Of a DNA stretch of 56,893 nt, positions 8,974-16,589 are shown piece after piece. The notes below the pieces were generated by a model that saw only the letters and a list, made by a program, of their open reading frames with translations, was not told where the DNA came from and made no database searches. Each line of letters starts with the position of its first letter. The first letter of the stretch is position 1. The stretch is taken from the NCBI GenBank assembly GCA_022841795.1, contig JALHQU010000024.1:1-56893 (forward strand). The letters are read 5' to 3'. This DNA comes from Fimbriiglobus sp. Its GTDB lineage: Bacteria; Planctomycetota; Planctomycetia; Gemmatales; Gemmataceae. The translations under genes were made by a program, and so were the position numbers.

Positions 8974-10128
8974 ATGACCAACACCCTCTCGGCCCCGGCC
9001 GACACCGACACCCCGCTGCCGGCCCCGCGGGCCGCCGCCCCGCCGCCCGGGTACTTCGAGCGGCCGGGGCCGGCGGCGGTCATCCTCGGGTCGTTCCTGG
9101 CGGTCACGCTGCCGGTGGCGGCGATGGTGCTGGCCGGGTGGGACGGGACGTGGCTCGGGACGGGCTACCTGTGGCTGTTCGGGGCGACGCACCTGGTGCT
9201 GACGGTGACGGTCTACTGCACGCGGGCGAACCTGCGGCACTTCACGTCGAGTACCCGTAACCTGGTCGTGTTCCTCGGCGTGCCGCTCGGCATCCTGGTG
9301 ACGTTCGCCGCGGTTCACGGGCTGAACCTGTTCGCCACGGTCCCGGCGGTGGTCGGGCTGCTGTACGCCGGGGTGCGGGTGTTCAACTTCCTGCACCTCA
9401 CCCGGCAGACGTTCGGCGTGTACCAGCTGTTCAAAGCGCGGACGCGGGCGAAGTTCCCGGCGTGGGCGAAGGGGGCGGAGAACGCCAGCGGGCTGGCCCT
9501 GGTCGGGGCGCTGTTCGCCACCGATCTGGCCGGCGGGTGGTGCCCGCTGCTCCTGGCCGGCGGGCCGCTCAGCCTGGGCGATGTGCCGCCGCTGTACGCC
9601 GCCCGGCTGCCGCTCGGGTGGCTGCAGGTCGGGTGGGTGGCGTTCGCGGCGCTCGCCCTCGGGCTGTACGCCGCGGCCGTGGTTCAGGTGCCCCGCACCC
9701 GTCGCGGGCTGACCGCCGCCCTGTACCTGACCGCGCAGACGGCGGGCACGTTCGCCGCCGCCGTGTTCCTGCCGCTGTACCTGGCGGCGCTGGCGATGCA
9801 CTACGTCGAGTACCACGTACTCATGTACCCGCGGGTGTTCCGCCTGCCGCTCGACCCGACCAGCCGGCTGGACCGCGGGTACGGCTGGGTGCGGAGCCGG
9901 CCGGCGGTCTTCGTCGGCCTGCTGCTGCTGCTGGCCGCCGGGGTGACGGGCGGGATGAGCGTGATGGCCCCGGCCGCGGCGGGCGGCGCGTGGGTCGGCC
10001 TGCTGGTGCTGTTCGACGTGTGCGTGGCCGCCCACTACTTCCTGGAGATGCACATCTGGAGGTTCTCCGACCCGCACTTCCGCGAGACGCTCGGCGGGCT
10101 GTACTTCGCGCCTAAAGTGGCATCGTAG
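8974..10128 (+). CDS. Unrecognised multi-pass membrane protein with histidine clusters
   Basis: 384 residues, about nine hydrophobic helices. I do not recognise the family. Histidines fall in membrane-proximal positions: 'GATHLVLTVTVY', 'NFLHLTRQTFGVYQLFK', 'AMHYVEYHVLMYPRV' and 'AAHYFLEMHIWRFSDPHF'. The last two share the pattern HY..E.H, which could bind metal or haem as in membrane di-iron oxygenases; that is inference. The start at 8974 follows a Pro-rich cytosolic tail; a frame to 8917 exists but is less likely. It is divergent from the response regulator gene with only about 70 nt between them. Confidence 0.6.
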   Translation: MTNTLSAPADTDTPLPAPRAAAPPPGYFERPGPAAVILGSFLAVTLPVAAMVLAGWDGTWLGTGYLWLFGATHLVLTVTVYCTRANLRHFTSSTRNLVVFLGVPLGILVTFAAVHGLNLFATVPAVVGLLYAGVRVFNFLHLTRQTFGVYQLFKARTRAKFPAWAKGAENASGLALVGALFATDLAGGWCPLLLAGGPLSLGDVPPLYAARLPLGWLQVGWVAFAALALGLYAAAVVQVPRTRRGLTAALYLTAQTAGTFAAAVFLPLYLAALAMHYVEYHVLMYPRVFRLPLDPTSRLDRGYGWVRSRPAVFVGLLLLLAAGVTGGMSVMAPAAAGGAWVGLLVLFDVCVAAHYFLEMHIWRFSDPHFRETLGGLYFAPKVAS

Positions 10129-10146
10129 CCGCACCGCTGGTGGCGT

Positions 10147-10216
10147 TTGGTGAACCCGGCCCGCAAGGGCCGCGGGTGTGATTTTACCCACCGGCCTTGC
10201 GGCCGGGGTTCACCAA
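10147..10216. repeat. Palindromic repeat family 2, copy 1
   Basis: Outer arms pair TTGGTGAACCC with GGGTTCACCAA, and each arm can itself fold (GGCCCGCAAGGGCC; GGCCTTGCGGCC). Other copies are at 41468-41550, 46849-46928 and 49115-49196. The stop codon and last residues of the glycosyltransferase at 10184 lie inside this element. Confidence 0.92.
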
Positions 10217-11305
10217 GACATGGTCCACATACCCGAACAGCTCCCGCTCGTACCGCTCCAGGCCGAACGGTTCGGCGTTCTGGCGGGCGCTCGCCGGGTC
10301 GAACGCCGCTTGATCCCGCTCGAACCGCTCCATCGCCGCGACCACCGCGTCCACCGTCTGCTCGGTGAAGAACACGCCGGTCGGATCGGGTTCCCCCAAC
10401 GGTCGGATCGTCTCCGTCGCCCCGCCCTTGCCGAACGCGATCACCGCCGCCCCGCACGCCTGGGCCTCCACCGGCACGATGCCGAAGTCCTCCTCGGCCG
10501 GGAACAGCACCGCCCGGCAGCGGCGGTAGTGGTCGCGGATCACCTCGTCCGGCTGCCAGCCGAGGAAGGTGGTGTTCGCCCCGGCGGTCGCCCGCAGCTT
10601 CCGCTCCTCCTGCCCGCTGCCGATCACCACCAGCCGCCGGCCGAGCCGTTCGCACGCCTGAATCGCCAGGTCGAACCGCTTGTACGGGGCCAGGGCGGAC
10701 ACGACGAGGTAGAAGTCCTCACGGGGCACCGCGGCCGGGGTGTAAAAATCCGTGTCGGCCGGCGGGTGGATGACGACGCTCTCCCGGCCGTAGCACTCGC
10801 GGATGCGGGCCTGAATCGTTTTGCTGATGGCGACGAAATGCGTGACGCGGCTCGCGGTGCGGCGGTCCCAGTCCCGCAGCCGCCGCAGCACCACGTCCAG
10901 CAGCTTCGCCTTCAGCCCGCCGCGGAAGTACGAGTCCCGCATGTGCCAGGCGTACCGCATCGGGGTGAAGCAGTAGCAGACGTGCGGCACCCCGGCCGGC
11001 GGGCGGGCGGCCTTCGCCACACAGTGGCTGAAGCTGAGGACGAGGTCGGTGTCGGCGGGGATTTTCCACCGGGCGGCGGCCGGCATGAGCGGCAGCAGGT
11101 AGCGGTAGTACCGCGGCCAGCCGGGCAGGCGGTTCAGCACACTTGCGGTGATCGGTAGCCGCTCGATGGCCGACGACACGCTCCCCCGCTTGTGGAGCAG
11201 GGTGAACAGCCGGGCCGACGGCCACCGCCGGGCGGCCGGTTCCAGGCACTTTTCCCCGCCCCGCATCCCGGTCAGCCAGTCGTGGACGAGGGCGACGTTC
11301 GACAC
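10184..11305 (-). CDS. Family 4 glycosyltransferase (WbaZ-like)
   Basis: 373 residues, GT-B fold. The N-terminal 'VALVHDWLTGMRGGEKCLE' is the acceptor-side glycine loop. 'CYCFTPMRYAWHMRDSYF' and 'VAISKTIQARIRECYG' are typical of mannosyl/rhamnosyl transferases of the WbaZ group. The donor domain has 'SALAPYKRFDLAIQA' and the EX7E motif 'EEDFGIVPVEAQACG'. I chose a GTG start at 11305 because GAAGGA precedes it by 5 nt; an upstream ATG at 11353 has no such site. The C-terminal 'LVNPGRKAGG' and the TAA stop are encoded by a palindromic repeat. It likely acts in polysaccharide synthesis. Confidence 0.88.
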   Translation of the reverse strand: MSNVALVHDWLTGMRGGEKCLEPAARRWPSARLFTLLHKRGSVSSAIERLPITASVLNRLPGWPRYYRYLLPLMPAAARWKIPADTDLVLSFSHCVAKAARPPAGVPHVCYCFTPMRYAWHMRDSYFRGGLKAKLLDVVLRRLRDWDRRTASRVTHFVAISKTIQARIRECYGRESVVIHPPADTDFYTPAAVPREDFYLVVSALAPYKRFDLAIQACERLGRRLVVIGSGQEERKLRATAGANTTFLGWQPDEVIRDHYRRCRAVLFPAEEDFGIVPVEAQACGAAVIAFGKGGATETIRPLGEPDPTGVFFTEQTVDAVVAAMERFERDQAAFDPASARQNAEPFGLERYERELFGYVDHVLVNPGRKAGG

Positions 11306-11624
11306 GGCAGTCCTTCGGATGGCGGGGCGAACGGGGGCGGTTCGGCGGGCCAATTTACCCGCGATTCGGGGCCGGCGGGAGGGGAACCGGGTGTCGGTTT
11401 CATCGACACACGAAGTTTACGGCCGGGTTTACACCGGGCACCCGAAACGCCGACGGAAAGGCGGTGCGAGTTGCACTGTTCGGAGTATGGTTGTAAGCTG
11501 ACATGAATTGCGTCGACGGGCCACGCGCCGGATTGCCGGACGGCCGTCGGACGAGTCGGGTGTTAACCCCCGGCTACAACCCCGCTGCGGCGAGGACACG
11601 CCGAGGAGAGAGGTCCGGACCCCT
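11306..11624. other. Divergent intergenic region
   Basis: 319 bases between two divergent starts, with no convincing gene. It should hold promoters for both. On the plus strand TTGCAC (11471-11476) and TAAGCT (11494-11499) are 17 bp apart and could be a weak sigma-70 promoter for the phosphatase gene. This is a guess from spacing and partial consensus only. Confidence 0.4.
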
Positions 11625-12380
11625 ATGGCCTTCGCACTGAACATCGGTAAGTGCAGCCTGCTCGGCAACTACCGCGAGAACAACGAGGACTCGGTGGACG
11701 TGAAGGCGTTCCCCGACCTGACGGTGACCATCGTGGCCGACGGCATGGGCGGGCAGGCGGCCGGGGAGATCGCCAGCAAGAAGGCGATCGAGATCATCCC
11801 CCGCGAGCTGCGGAAGCACATCGCCCTGAACCTGAACACCGAGGCGGTGAAGGGCGTCATCCGCCGGGCCATCGTGCAGGCGAACGAAGAGATCATGGCC
11901 ATGGGCCAGCTCGACAAGGACATGAAGAACATGGGCACCACGGTGGTGCTGACGGTGTGGCGGCGGGGCGGGGAGATGTTCGTCGCCGGGGTGGGCGACA
12001 GCCGCTGCTACCTGATCCGGAACAAGCAGGTGCAGCAGTTGACGGTGGACCACTCGCTCGCCCAGGCGCTGGTGGAGGCGAACACCATCACCGCCGCCGA
12101 GGCGAAGGAGCACCGCTTCAAGAACGTGCTGTGGAAGTACCTGGGCAGCAAAGAAGTCGGCGAGGGGCCGGACGTGCAGGTGGTGGACATCAAGGCCGGC
12201 GACCGCTTCCTGCTCTGCACCGACGGGCTGTCCGGGGTGGTGTCCGACGACGGCATGGGTGCGTACGTCGATGGGCAGGCGGACATGCAGGCGTGCGCCG
12301 AGGGGCTGGGCCAGCTCGCCCTCGACTCCGGCTCCCGCGACAACGTGTCGTGCGTCACCGTCGAGGTGACGGAAGCGTAA
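11625..12380 (+). CDS. PP2C-type serine/threonine phosphatase
   Basis: 251 residues, the size of bacterial Stp/PrpC enzymes with no extra domains. Metal-binding motifs are visible: 'RENNEDS' (17-23), 'VADGMGGQAAGE' (37-48), 'VGDSRCYLIR', 'CTDGLSGVVSDD' and the C-terminal 'SRDNVSCVTVEV'. It dephosphorylates Ser/Thr on proteins, normally opposing Hanks-type kinases, none of which is in the window. GAGGAGAGAGG precedes the start at 11625. It is followed by the only clear U-tract terminator seen here. Confidence 0.94.
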   Translation: MAFALNIGKCSLLGNYRENNEDSVDVKAFPDLTVTIVADGMGGQAAGEIASKKAIEIIPRELRKHIALNLNTEAVKGVIRRAIVQANEEIMAMGQLDKDMKNMGTTVVLTVWRRGGEMFVAGVGDSRCYLIRNKQVQQLTVDHSLAQALVEANTITAAEAKEHRFKNVLWKYLGSKEVGEGPDVQVVDIKAGDRFLLCTDGLSGVVSDDGMGAYVDGQADMQACAEGLGQLALDSGSRDNVSCVTVEVTEA

Positions 12381-12395
12381 ACCCGACCGAATCCG

Positions 12396-12428
12396 AAAGC
12401 CGCGGGATGGCCATCCCGCGGCTTTTTT
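12396..12428 (+). terminator. Rho-independent terminator
   Basis: A perfect 15-bp stem AAAGCCGCGGGATGG/CCATCCCGCGGCTTT (12396-12425) runs into six T residues. It lies 15 nt after the phosphatase stop. The complementary A-run lets it also serve the convergent gene that ends at 12435. Unlike the other hairpins in the window it has a proper T-tract. Confidence 0.9.
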
Positions 12429-12434
12429 CGTGGT

Positions 12435-15400
12435 TCACTCCTTCGTCACCGTCTCGTCTAGGTTGAGCAGCACGCGGCTGACGGCCACCCACCCGGCCAG
12501 TTCCGCCGGCGTGGCCGTGTTCGGCAGTTTGCCGTACTCGTCCGGCTTGCCGAACGCCACCGCCCACGGGTCGGCTTTCGGGTTCGAATACTTCTCCACC
12601 TGCTTCGCCAGCAGCGCCAGCACCGCCTTCGACTCGGCGTCGGCCGGCGGGCGGGACACGCACAGCCGGAACAGGTGCGCCACCCGTTCGGCGTCCGTCT
12701 TCCCGCCCTCGGCCAGCACCCGGCGGCCGAGCGCCTGCGCCGCCTCCACGAACATCGGCTCGTTCAGCCCGGTGAGCGCCTGGACGGGCGAGTTCGACCG
12801 CGACCGCTTGACGCACGCGAAATCCCCGGTCGGGGCGTCGAACGCCTGGAGCGCCGGGTACGGGATGCTGCGGAACCGGAACACGTACAGGCTGCGGCGA
12901 TAGCGATCCGCGCCGGTGCTCTCCGGCCACGCCTTCGGCCCGTAGCTGGCCGGCGGCTGGGTCATGAACGCCGGGATGGGCGGGTACACCGGCGGCCCGC
13001 CGACGGCCGGGTTGAGCAGCCCGGACACTGACAACGCGATGTCGCGGACCACCTCGGCGTCCGCCCGGAACCGCGGCCCGCGGGCGAGCAGCTTGTTCGC
13101 CGGGTCGCGTTCCCGCAGTTCCGGCGTCAGCTTCGACGACTGCTTGTAGGTGGCCGAGGTGACGATCAGGCGGTGCAGATGTTTGACGCTCCACGGCTGC
13201 TTGCTCCCCTCGCCCCTTGAGGGAGAGGGGCTGGGGGTGAGGGGGTCGATGGAAGGTTCCATGAACTCGCACGCCAACCAATCCAACAACTCCGGGTGCG
13301 TCGGCGCGTCGGCCTGCACCCCGAAGTCCTCCGGCGTGTTCATCAGCCCGGTGCCGAAGTACGCCTGCCACACCCGGTTGACGAACGCCCGGGCCGTCGT
13401 CGGCGAGTCCTTCGACACCAGCCAGCGGGCGAACCCGAGGCGGTTGGCCGGGGCGTCGGCCGGCAGCGGGTTGAGGAACGCCGGCACGCCCACGCTCACC
13501 GGCTCGGCCGGCTTGAGGAAGTCGCCCCGCTTGAGCAGGTGCGTCTTCCGTGGGGCGGCCATCTCGTTCAGCACCAGTTGCGACGTGCCGAGCGGGTGCG
13601 TCTTCCACAACTCCTCGATTTTCGCGTTCGCCTCCTTCCACTCCGGCACGGACTGACGGTACGCGGTGAACACCGCGTTCTCCTCCGCCTCGCTCCGCTG
13701 CTCCCGCGGCTTCGCCAGCAGTTCCCGCACCTTCGCCGGCAGCGGGTCGGCCTTCGCCGCCGGGGCGTCGGTCAGGCTGATGCGGAACCGGCCCAGGTTG
13801 TTCGTCTGGTTGTCGTCGCTGTTCCACCCGCCGTGGTTCTGGGTGAGCTTCACCGTCACCTTCGCCCCGACCGGCACGTCCGCCGGCTTCTCGAACACGA
13901 ACACCGCCTTGCGGGGCACGTTGCTGCGGCCGGGGCCGACGTCCGTGGTCCACGCCGTCTCGTCCTTGCCGTCGAACGCGAACTCGACCGGCCCGGTCGT
14001 CCGCTTCTTCTTCGACTTGTCGTCGAACATTGGGTCGAGCGGGGCCTCCGGCGGGTTGGCGTCGGCGGTGGCGGACACGATCTTCACCGCCTTCCCGCCC
14101 ACCTCCACCTTCACCTCGGTCAGGCCGAACAGCCCGTACACCGACCGGCCCGGCCCGCCGCGGGGCAGGGTGGGGTCGGTCAGCACCTCCACCCGCACGG
14201 CCGAGATGGTCTTCAGGTCCGTCTTGGCGGTGAACGGCTCGGTCATCTTGGTCGGGGCGTACCCGGCGGCGAGGATCGACCCGTCGTCCAGTAGGTAGTG
14301 CTTCTGCCCGCCGCTGGTGTCCAACTCCGGCCGGTGGATGCTCCACTTCGGCTGATCGCCCCGCACCTTGTCTTCCCAGGCCAGCATCTTCGCCTTCCAG
14401 TCCGCCGACTTGTGTCGCAGTTCGTCCTCGATCTCGCGGACCTGCCGGAAGATGTCCGCCCGCTGCTTCTGCTGCTCCACCGTGTACACCGTTTCACTCG
14501 CCTCGTGCGCCGAGTTGACGAACGCGAACAGCCGGTAGTATTCGGTGTGCGTGAGCGGGTCGAACTTGTGCGTGTGGCACTGGGCGCACTGGATGGTCAG
14601 CCCGAGCACGCTCTTGCCGATGGCGTCCATGCGGTCGAACATCGCCTCCATGCGGAACTGCTCCGGGTCGATGCCGCCCTCCTCGTTGATCATCGAGTTG
14701 CGGAGGAACCCGGTCGCCACCTTCTGGTCCTGCGTGGCGTTCGGCAGCAGGTCGCCGGCGATCTGCTCGGTGACGAAGCGGTCATAGGGCAGGTCGCGGT
14801 TCAGGGCGTTCACCACCCAGTCGCGGTAGAAGTGGACGAACCGCGGCTTGTCCTTCTCGTACCCGTCGCTGTCGGCGTACCGGGCGGCGTCCAGCCACAG
14901 CCGCCCCCACCGCTCGCCGTAGTGCTTGCTCGCCAGCAGCTTCTCCACCAGCTTCTCGTAGGCGGCGGGGTCCTTCGAGTTCACGAACTCGTCCACCTCG
15001 GCCGGCGTCGGCGGCAGGCCGATCAGGTCCAGGTACAGCCGGCGGACGAGGGTGTGCCGGGCCGCCTCGGGCGACGGCTTCAGCCCTTCCTTGTCGAGCC
15101 GGGCGCGGACGAAGGCGTCAATCGGGTGGGGCGAACCTGGCGGCACCGCCGATCGCTTCGGGGCGACGAACGCCCAATGCTTCTGAGCCGACTCGCCGCT
15201 GAGCGCGTCCGGCCACTTCGCCCCGGCGTCGATCCACGCCCTCAGGCTGGCGATTTCCTTCTCGGTCAGCTTCTCGCCCTTCGGCGGCATCACCTCTTCG
15301 TCGCTCTTGCTCGTCACCCGGCGGTAGATTTCGCTCTCCCCACTCTTCCCGGCGACGATCCCCTTCTTCTCCGACTCCCCGCCGGCGAACGCCTTCGCCC

Positions 15401-15575
15401 GCATGTCCAGCCGCAAGGCCGCTTTCCCTTTCTTCGCATCGTGGCACTCGAAGCACTTCGCTTTCAGCACCGGCAGCACGTCCTTCTCGAAGCTGACGGC
15501 CTTCGGGTCGCCGTCGGCCCGGACGACAGCAGTGACGGCGAACACGGCGAGGACGCAAGAGGTGAAACGGGACAC
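12435..15575 (-). CDS. Secreted PSCyt1-DUF1549-DUF1553 (PSD1) protein
   Basis: 1046 residues from a GTG at 15575 with GGAGG upstream and a signal peptide (residues 1-20, cleaved near VVRA-DGD). A cytochrome-like module follows with C41-x2-C44-H45 ('CFECHDAKKG'), then DUF1549 ('LYLDLIGLPPTPAEVDEF', and a second CxxCH in 'CAQCHTHKFDPL'). A galactose-binding-like insertion comes next, then DUF1553 ('RLGFARWLVSKDSPTTARAF', 'SPVQALTGLNEPMFVEAAQ'). These proteins are massively expanded in planctomycetes; their function is not established. Within DUF1553 the residues 'DPLTPSPSPSRGEGS' are encoded by a palindromic repeat inserted in frame (13203-13245). An upstream ATG at 15638 is possible but overlaps the divergent NUDIX start. 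Confidence 0.9.
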   Translation of the reverse strand: MSRFTSCVLAVFAVTAVVRADGDPKAVSFEKDVLPVLKAKCFECHDAKKGKAALRLDMRAKAFAGGESEKKGIVAGKSGESEIYRRVTSKSDEEVMPPKGEKLTEKEIASLRAWIDAGAKWPDALSGESAQKHWAFVAPKRSAVPPGSPHPIDAFVRARLDKEGLKPSPEAARHTLVRRLYLDLIGLPPTPAEVDEFVNSKDPAAYEKLVEKLLASKHYGERWGRLWLDAARYADSDGYEKDKPRFVHFYRDWVVNALNRDLPYDRFVTEQIAGDLLPNATQDQKVATGFLRNSMINEEGGIDPEQFRMEAMFDRMDAIGKSVLGLTIQCAQCHTHKFDPLTHTEYYRLFAFVNSAHEASETVYTVEQQKQRADIFRQVREIEDELRHKSADWKAKMLAWEDKVRGDQPKWSIHRPELDTSGGQKHYLLDDGSILAAGYAPTKMTEPFTAKTDLKTISAVRVEVLTDPTLPRGGPGRSVYGLFGLTEVKVEVGGKAVKIVSATADANPPEAPLDPMFDDKSKKKRTTGPVEFAFDGKDETAWTTDVGPGRSNVPRKAVFVFEKPADVPVGAKVTVKLTQNHGGWNSDDNQTNNLGRFRISLTDAPAAKADPLPAKVRELLAKPREQRSEAEENAVFTAYRQSVPEWKEANAKIEELWKTHPLGTSQLVLNEMAAPRKTHLLKRGDFLKPAEPVSVGVPAFLNPLPADAPANRLGFARWLVSKDSPTTARAFVNRVWQAYFGTGLMNTPEDFGVQADAPTHPELLDWLACEFMEPSIDPLTPSPSPSRGEGSKQPWSVKHLHRLIVTSATYKQSSKLTPELRERDPANKLLARGPRFRADAEVVRDIALSVSGLLNPAVGGPPVYPPIPAFMTQPPASYGPKAWPESTGADRYRRSLYVFRFRSIPYPALQAFDAPTGDFACVKRSRSNSPVQALTGLNEPMFVEAAQALGRRVLAEGGKTDAERVAHLFRLCVSRPPADAESKAVLALLAKQVEKYSNPKADPWAVAFGKPDEYGKLPNTATPAELAGWVAVSRVLLNLDETVTKE
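13203..13245. repeat. Palindromic GC-rich repeat inside the PSD1 gene
   Basis: The stretch around CCCCTTGAGGGAGAGGGGC, flanked by CTCCCCTCG and TGGGGGTGAGGGG, belongs to a repeat type I recognise from many bacterial genomes, where it is read as peptides like 'LTPSPSPSRGEG' or 'PHPQPLSLKGRG'. Here it lies in frame in the DUF1553 coding region. Confidence 0.75.
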
Positions 15576-15636
15576 GCGGGACGCCTCCGGGGAGATCGAA
15601 AGGCTGGCTCGGCAGGAGCGGTCAGTATACCCAATC

Positions 15637-16158
15637 ATGATGCTACCCCTCCAGTTGTTCCGGCATTGTCCGGCGTGTGCGGCGGCCGTGGCCCCCGGCC
15701 CGAACCCGCTCGCCTGTGCGGCGTGCGGGTTCGCCTTCTTCTTCAACCCCACGGTATCCGCCGCCGCGTTCATCCGGGATGTCAGTAGTAAATATTTGTT
15801 CATAAAGCGGGCGAAGGAGCCGGCGAAGGGGAAACTCGGGCTGCCGGGCGGGTTCATCGACTTCGGCGAATCCGCGGAGGGGGCACTCCACCGCGAGGTG
15901 CGGGAGGAGGTGGGCATCGAGATCGCCGGCGTGGCCTACATGTGTTCGTGCCCGAACGAGTACTCGTACCGCGGGGTGACGTACCCGGTGTGCGACCTGG
16001 TGTTCACGGCGACGGCGGTGAACCCGGAGACGGTACGGGCGCTCGACGGCGTGGCCGGGTACGAGTGGCGGGCGCTGAACGAGGTGACGGAGGACGAACT
16101 GGCGTTCGAGTCGATGCGGATGGGGCTGAAAGTACTCTGCTCGCTCCGCGAGCGGTGA
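15637..16158 (+). CDS. NUDIX hydrolase with N-terminal zinc ribbon
   Basis: 173 residues. Cysteines C11, C14, C27 and C30 (CPAC...CAAC) form a zinc ribbon as in NADH pyrophosphatases. The Nudix box at 71-93 reads 'GGFIDFGESAEGALHREVRE' and then EVG, with all catalytic Glu present. The likely substrate is a nucleoside diphosphate derivative; the zinc ribbon suggests NAD(H) or a nucleotide sugar but is not decisive. No good ribosome site is seen, and ATG codons occur at 15637 and 15640. The last residues, 'LCSLRER', and the stop come from a palindromic repeat, so the native C-terminus may have been replaced. Confidence 0.88.
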   Translation: MMLPLQLFRHCPACAAAVAPGPNPLACAACGFAFFFNPTVSAAAFIRDVSSKYLFIKRAKEPAKGKLGLPGGFIDFGESAEGALHREVREEVGIEIAGVAYMCSCPNEYSYRGVTYPVCDLVFTATAVNPETVRALDGVAGYEWRALNEVTEDELAFESMRMGLKVLCSLRER

Positions 16159-16187
16159 GCCAGCATCCGCTCGCGGAGCGAGCAGAG
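16135..16187. repeat. Palindromic repeat family 4, copy 1
   Basis: Perfect 21-bp arms at 16135-16155 and 16167-16187 (core GCTCGCTCCGCGAGCGG). It overlaps the last seven codons and provides the TGA of the NUDIX gene in its loop. Related copies are at 28710-28766 and, inside a coding gene, at 39445-39503. Confidence 0.93.
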
Positions 16188-16293
16188 CACTCAAAGCACG
16201 CGGGCCACGAGGATCGTTCCCCGTGGCCCGGTGTGGTGTCGGGTTGGTGCGTCTACCTCTCGACCTGGCACACCGAACGCTCACGGACCGGCC

Positions 16294-16376
16294 GGGGAAA
16301 TTACTCGAAGGCCTTCACTGGAACCGCGAACCACGAGGTTGATCCAGACCAGTGAAGGCCTTCGAGTAATTTCCCC
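16294..16376. repeat. Perfect 28-bp inverted repeat
   Basis: Arms 16294-16321 and 16349-16376 match exactly, separated by 27 nt. The arm contains AATTACTCGAAGGCCTTCAC and is less GC-rich than the surroundings. Outside the arms GGACCGGC/GCCGGTCT and GAACGCT/AGCGTTC keep pairing imperfectly, so the whole structure spans about 130 bp. It has the look of a MITE or a long hairpin. Confidence 0.9.
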
Positions 16377-16450
16377 GAAAGCCGGTCTGGAACAGCGTTC
16401 GCTGGGAAGCATGGCGAGCCATGCGCTCGGCTGACGCAACATCAGCCATC

Positions 16451-16514
16451 AGGGTGGCCGACTCTCTCCGAGAGTCGGTGTCTGCTCCCGCTCTCGGAGA
16501 GAGCGGGCCACCCT
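16451..16514. repeat. Inverted repeat upstream of the FGGY kinase gene
   Basis: Arms of about 24 nt starting AGGGTGGCC and ending GGCCACCCT pair with two mismatches. Each arm has an internal small palindrome (CTCTCCGAGAG; CTCTCGGAGAG). It is followed by TAAAAATCTAAA, then the gene start 75 nt later. Confidence 0.85.
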
Positions 16515-16589
16515 AAAAATCTAAACGCCCCTCGCCGACACCACCGGCAATATACCAACCGGCGACCCCGTCCCGCTCCGGAATCCGCC

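Larger units (their letters stand above)
16188..16589. other. Intergenic region packed with inverted repeats
   Basis: About 400 bases without a supported gene. It holds a perfect 28-bp inverted repeat (16294-16376) that extends imperfectly outwards to about 16273-16400, and a second hairpin at 16451-16514. The promoter of the FGGY kinase gene must lie in or after these structures, but I cannot place it. Confidence 0.8.

Noticed and set aside
12435-15917. Start of the PSD1 gene at 15917 or 15638
   Set aside because: These would overlap the divergent NUDIX gene. The GTG at 15575 has GGAGG and gives a proper signal peptide.
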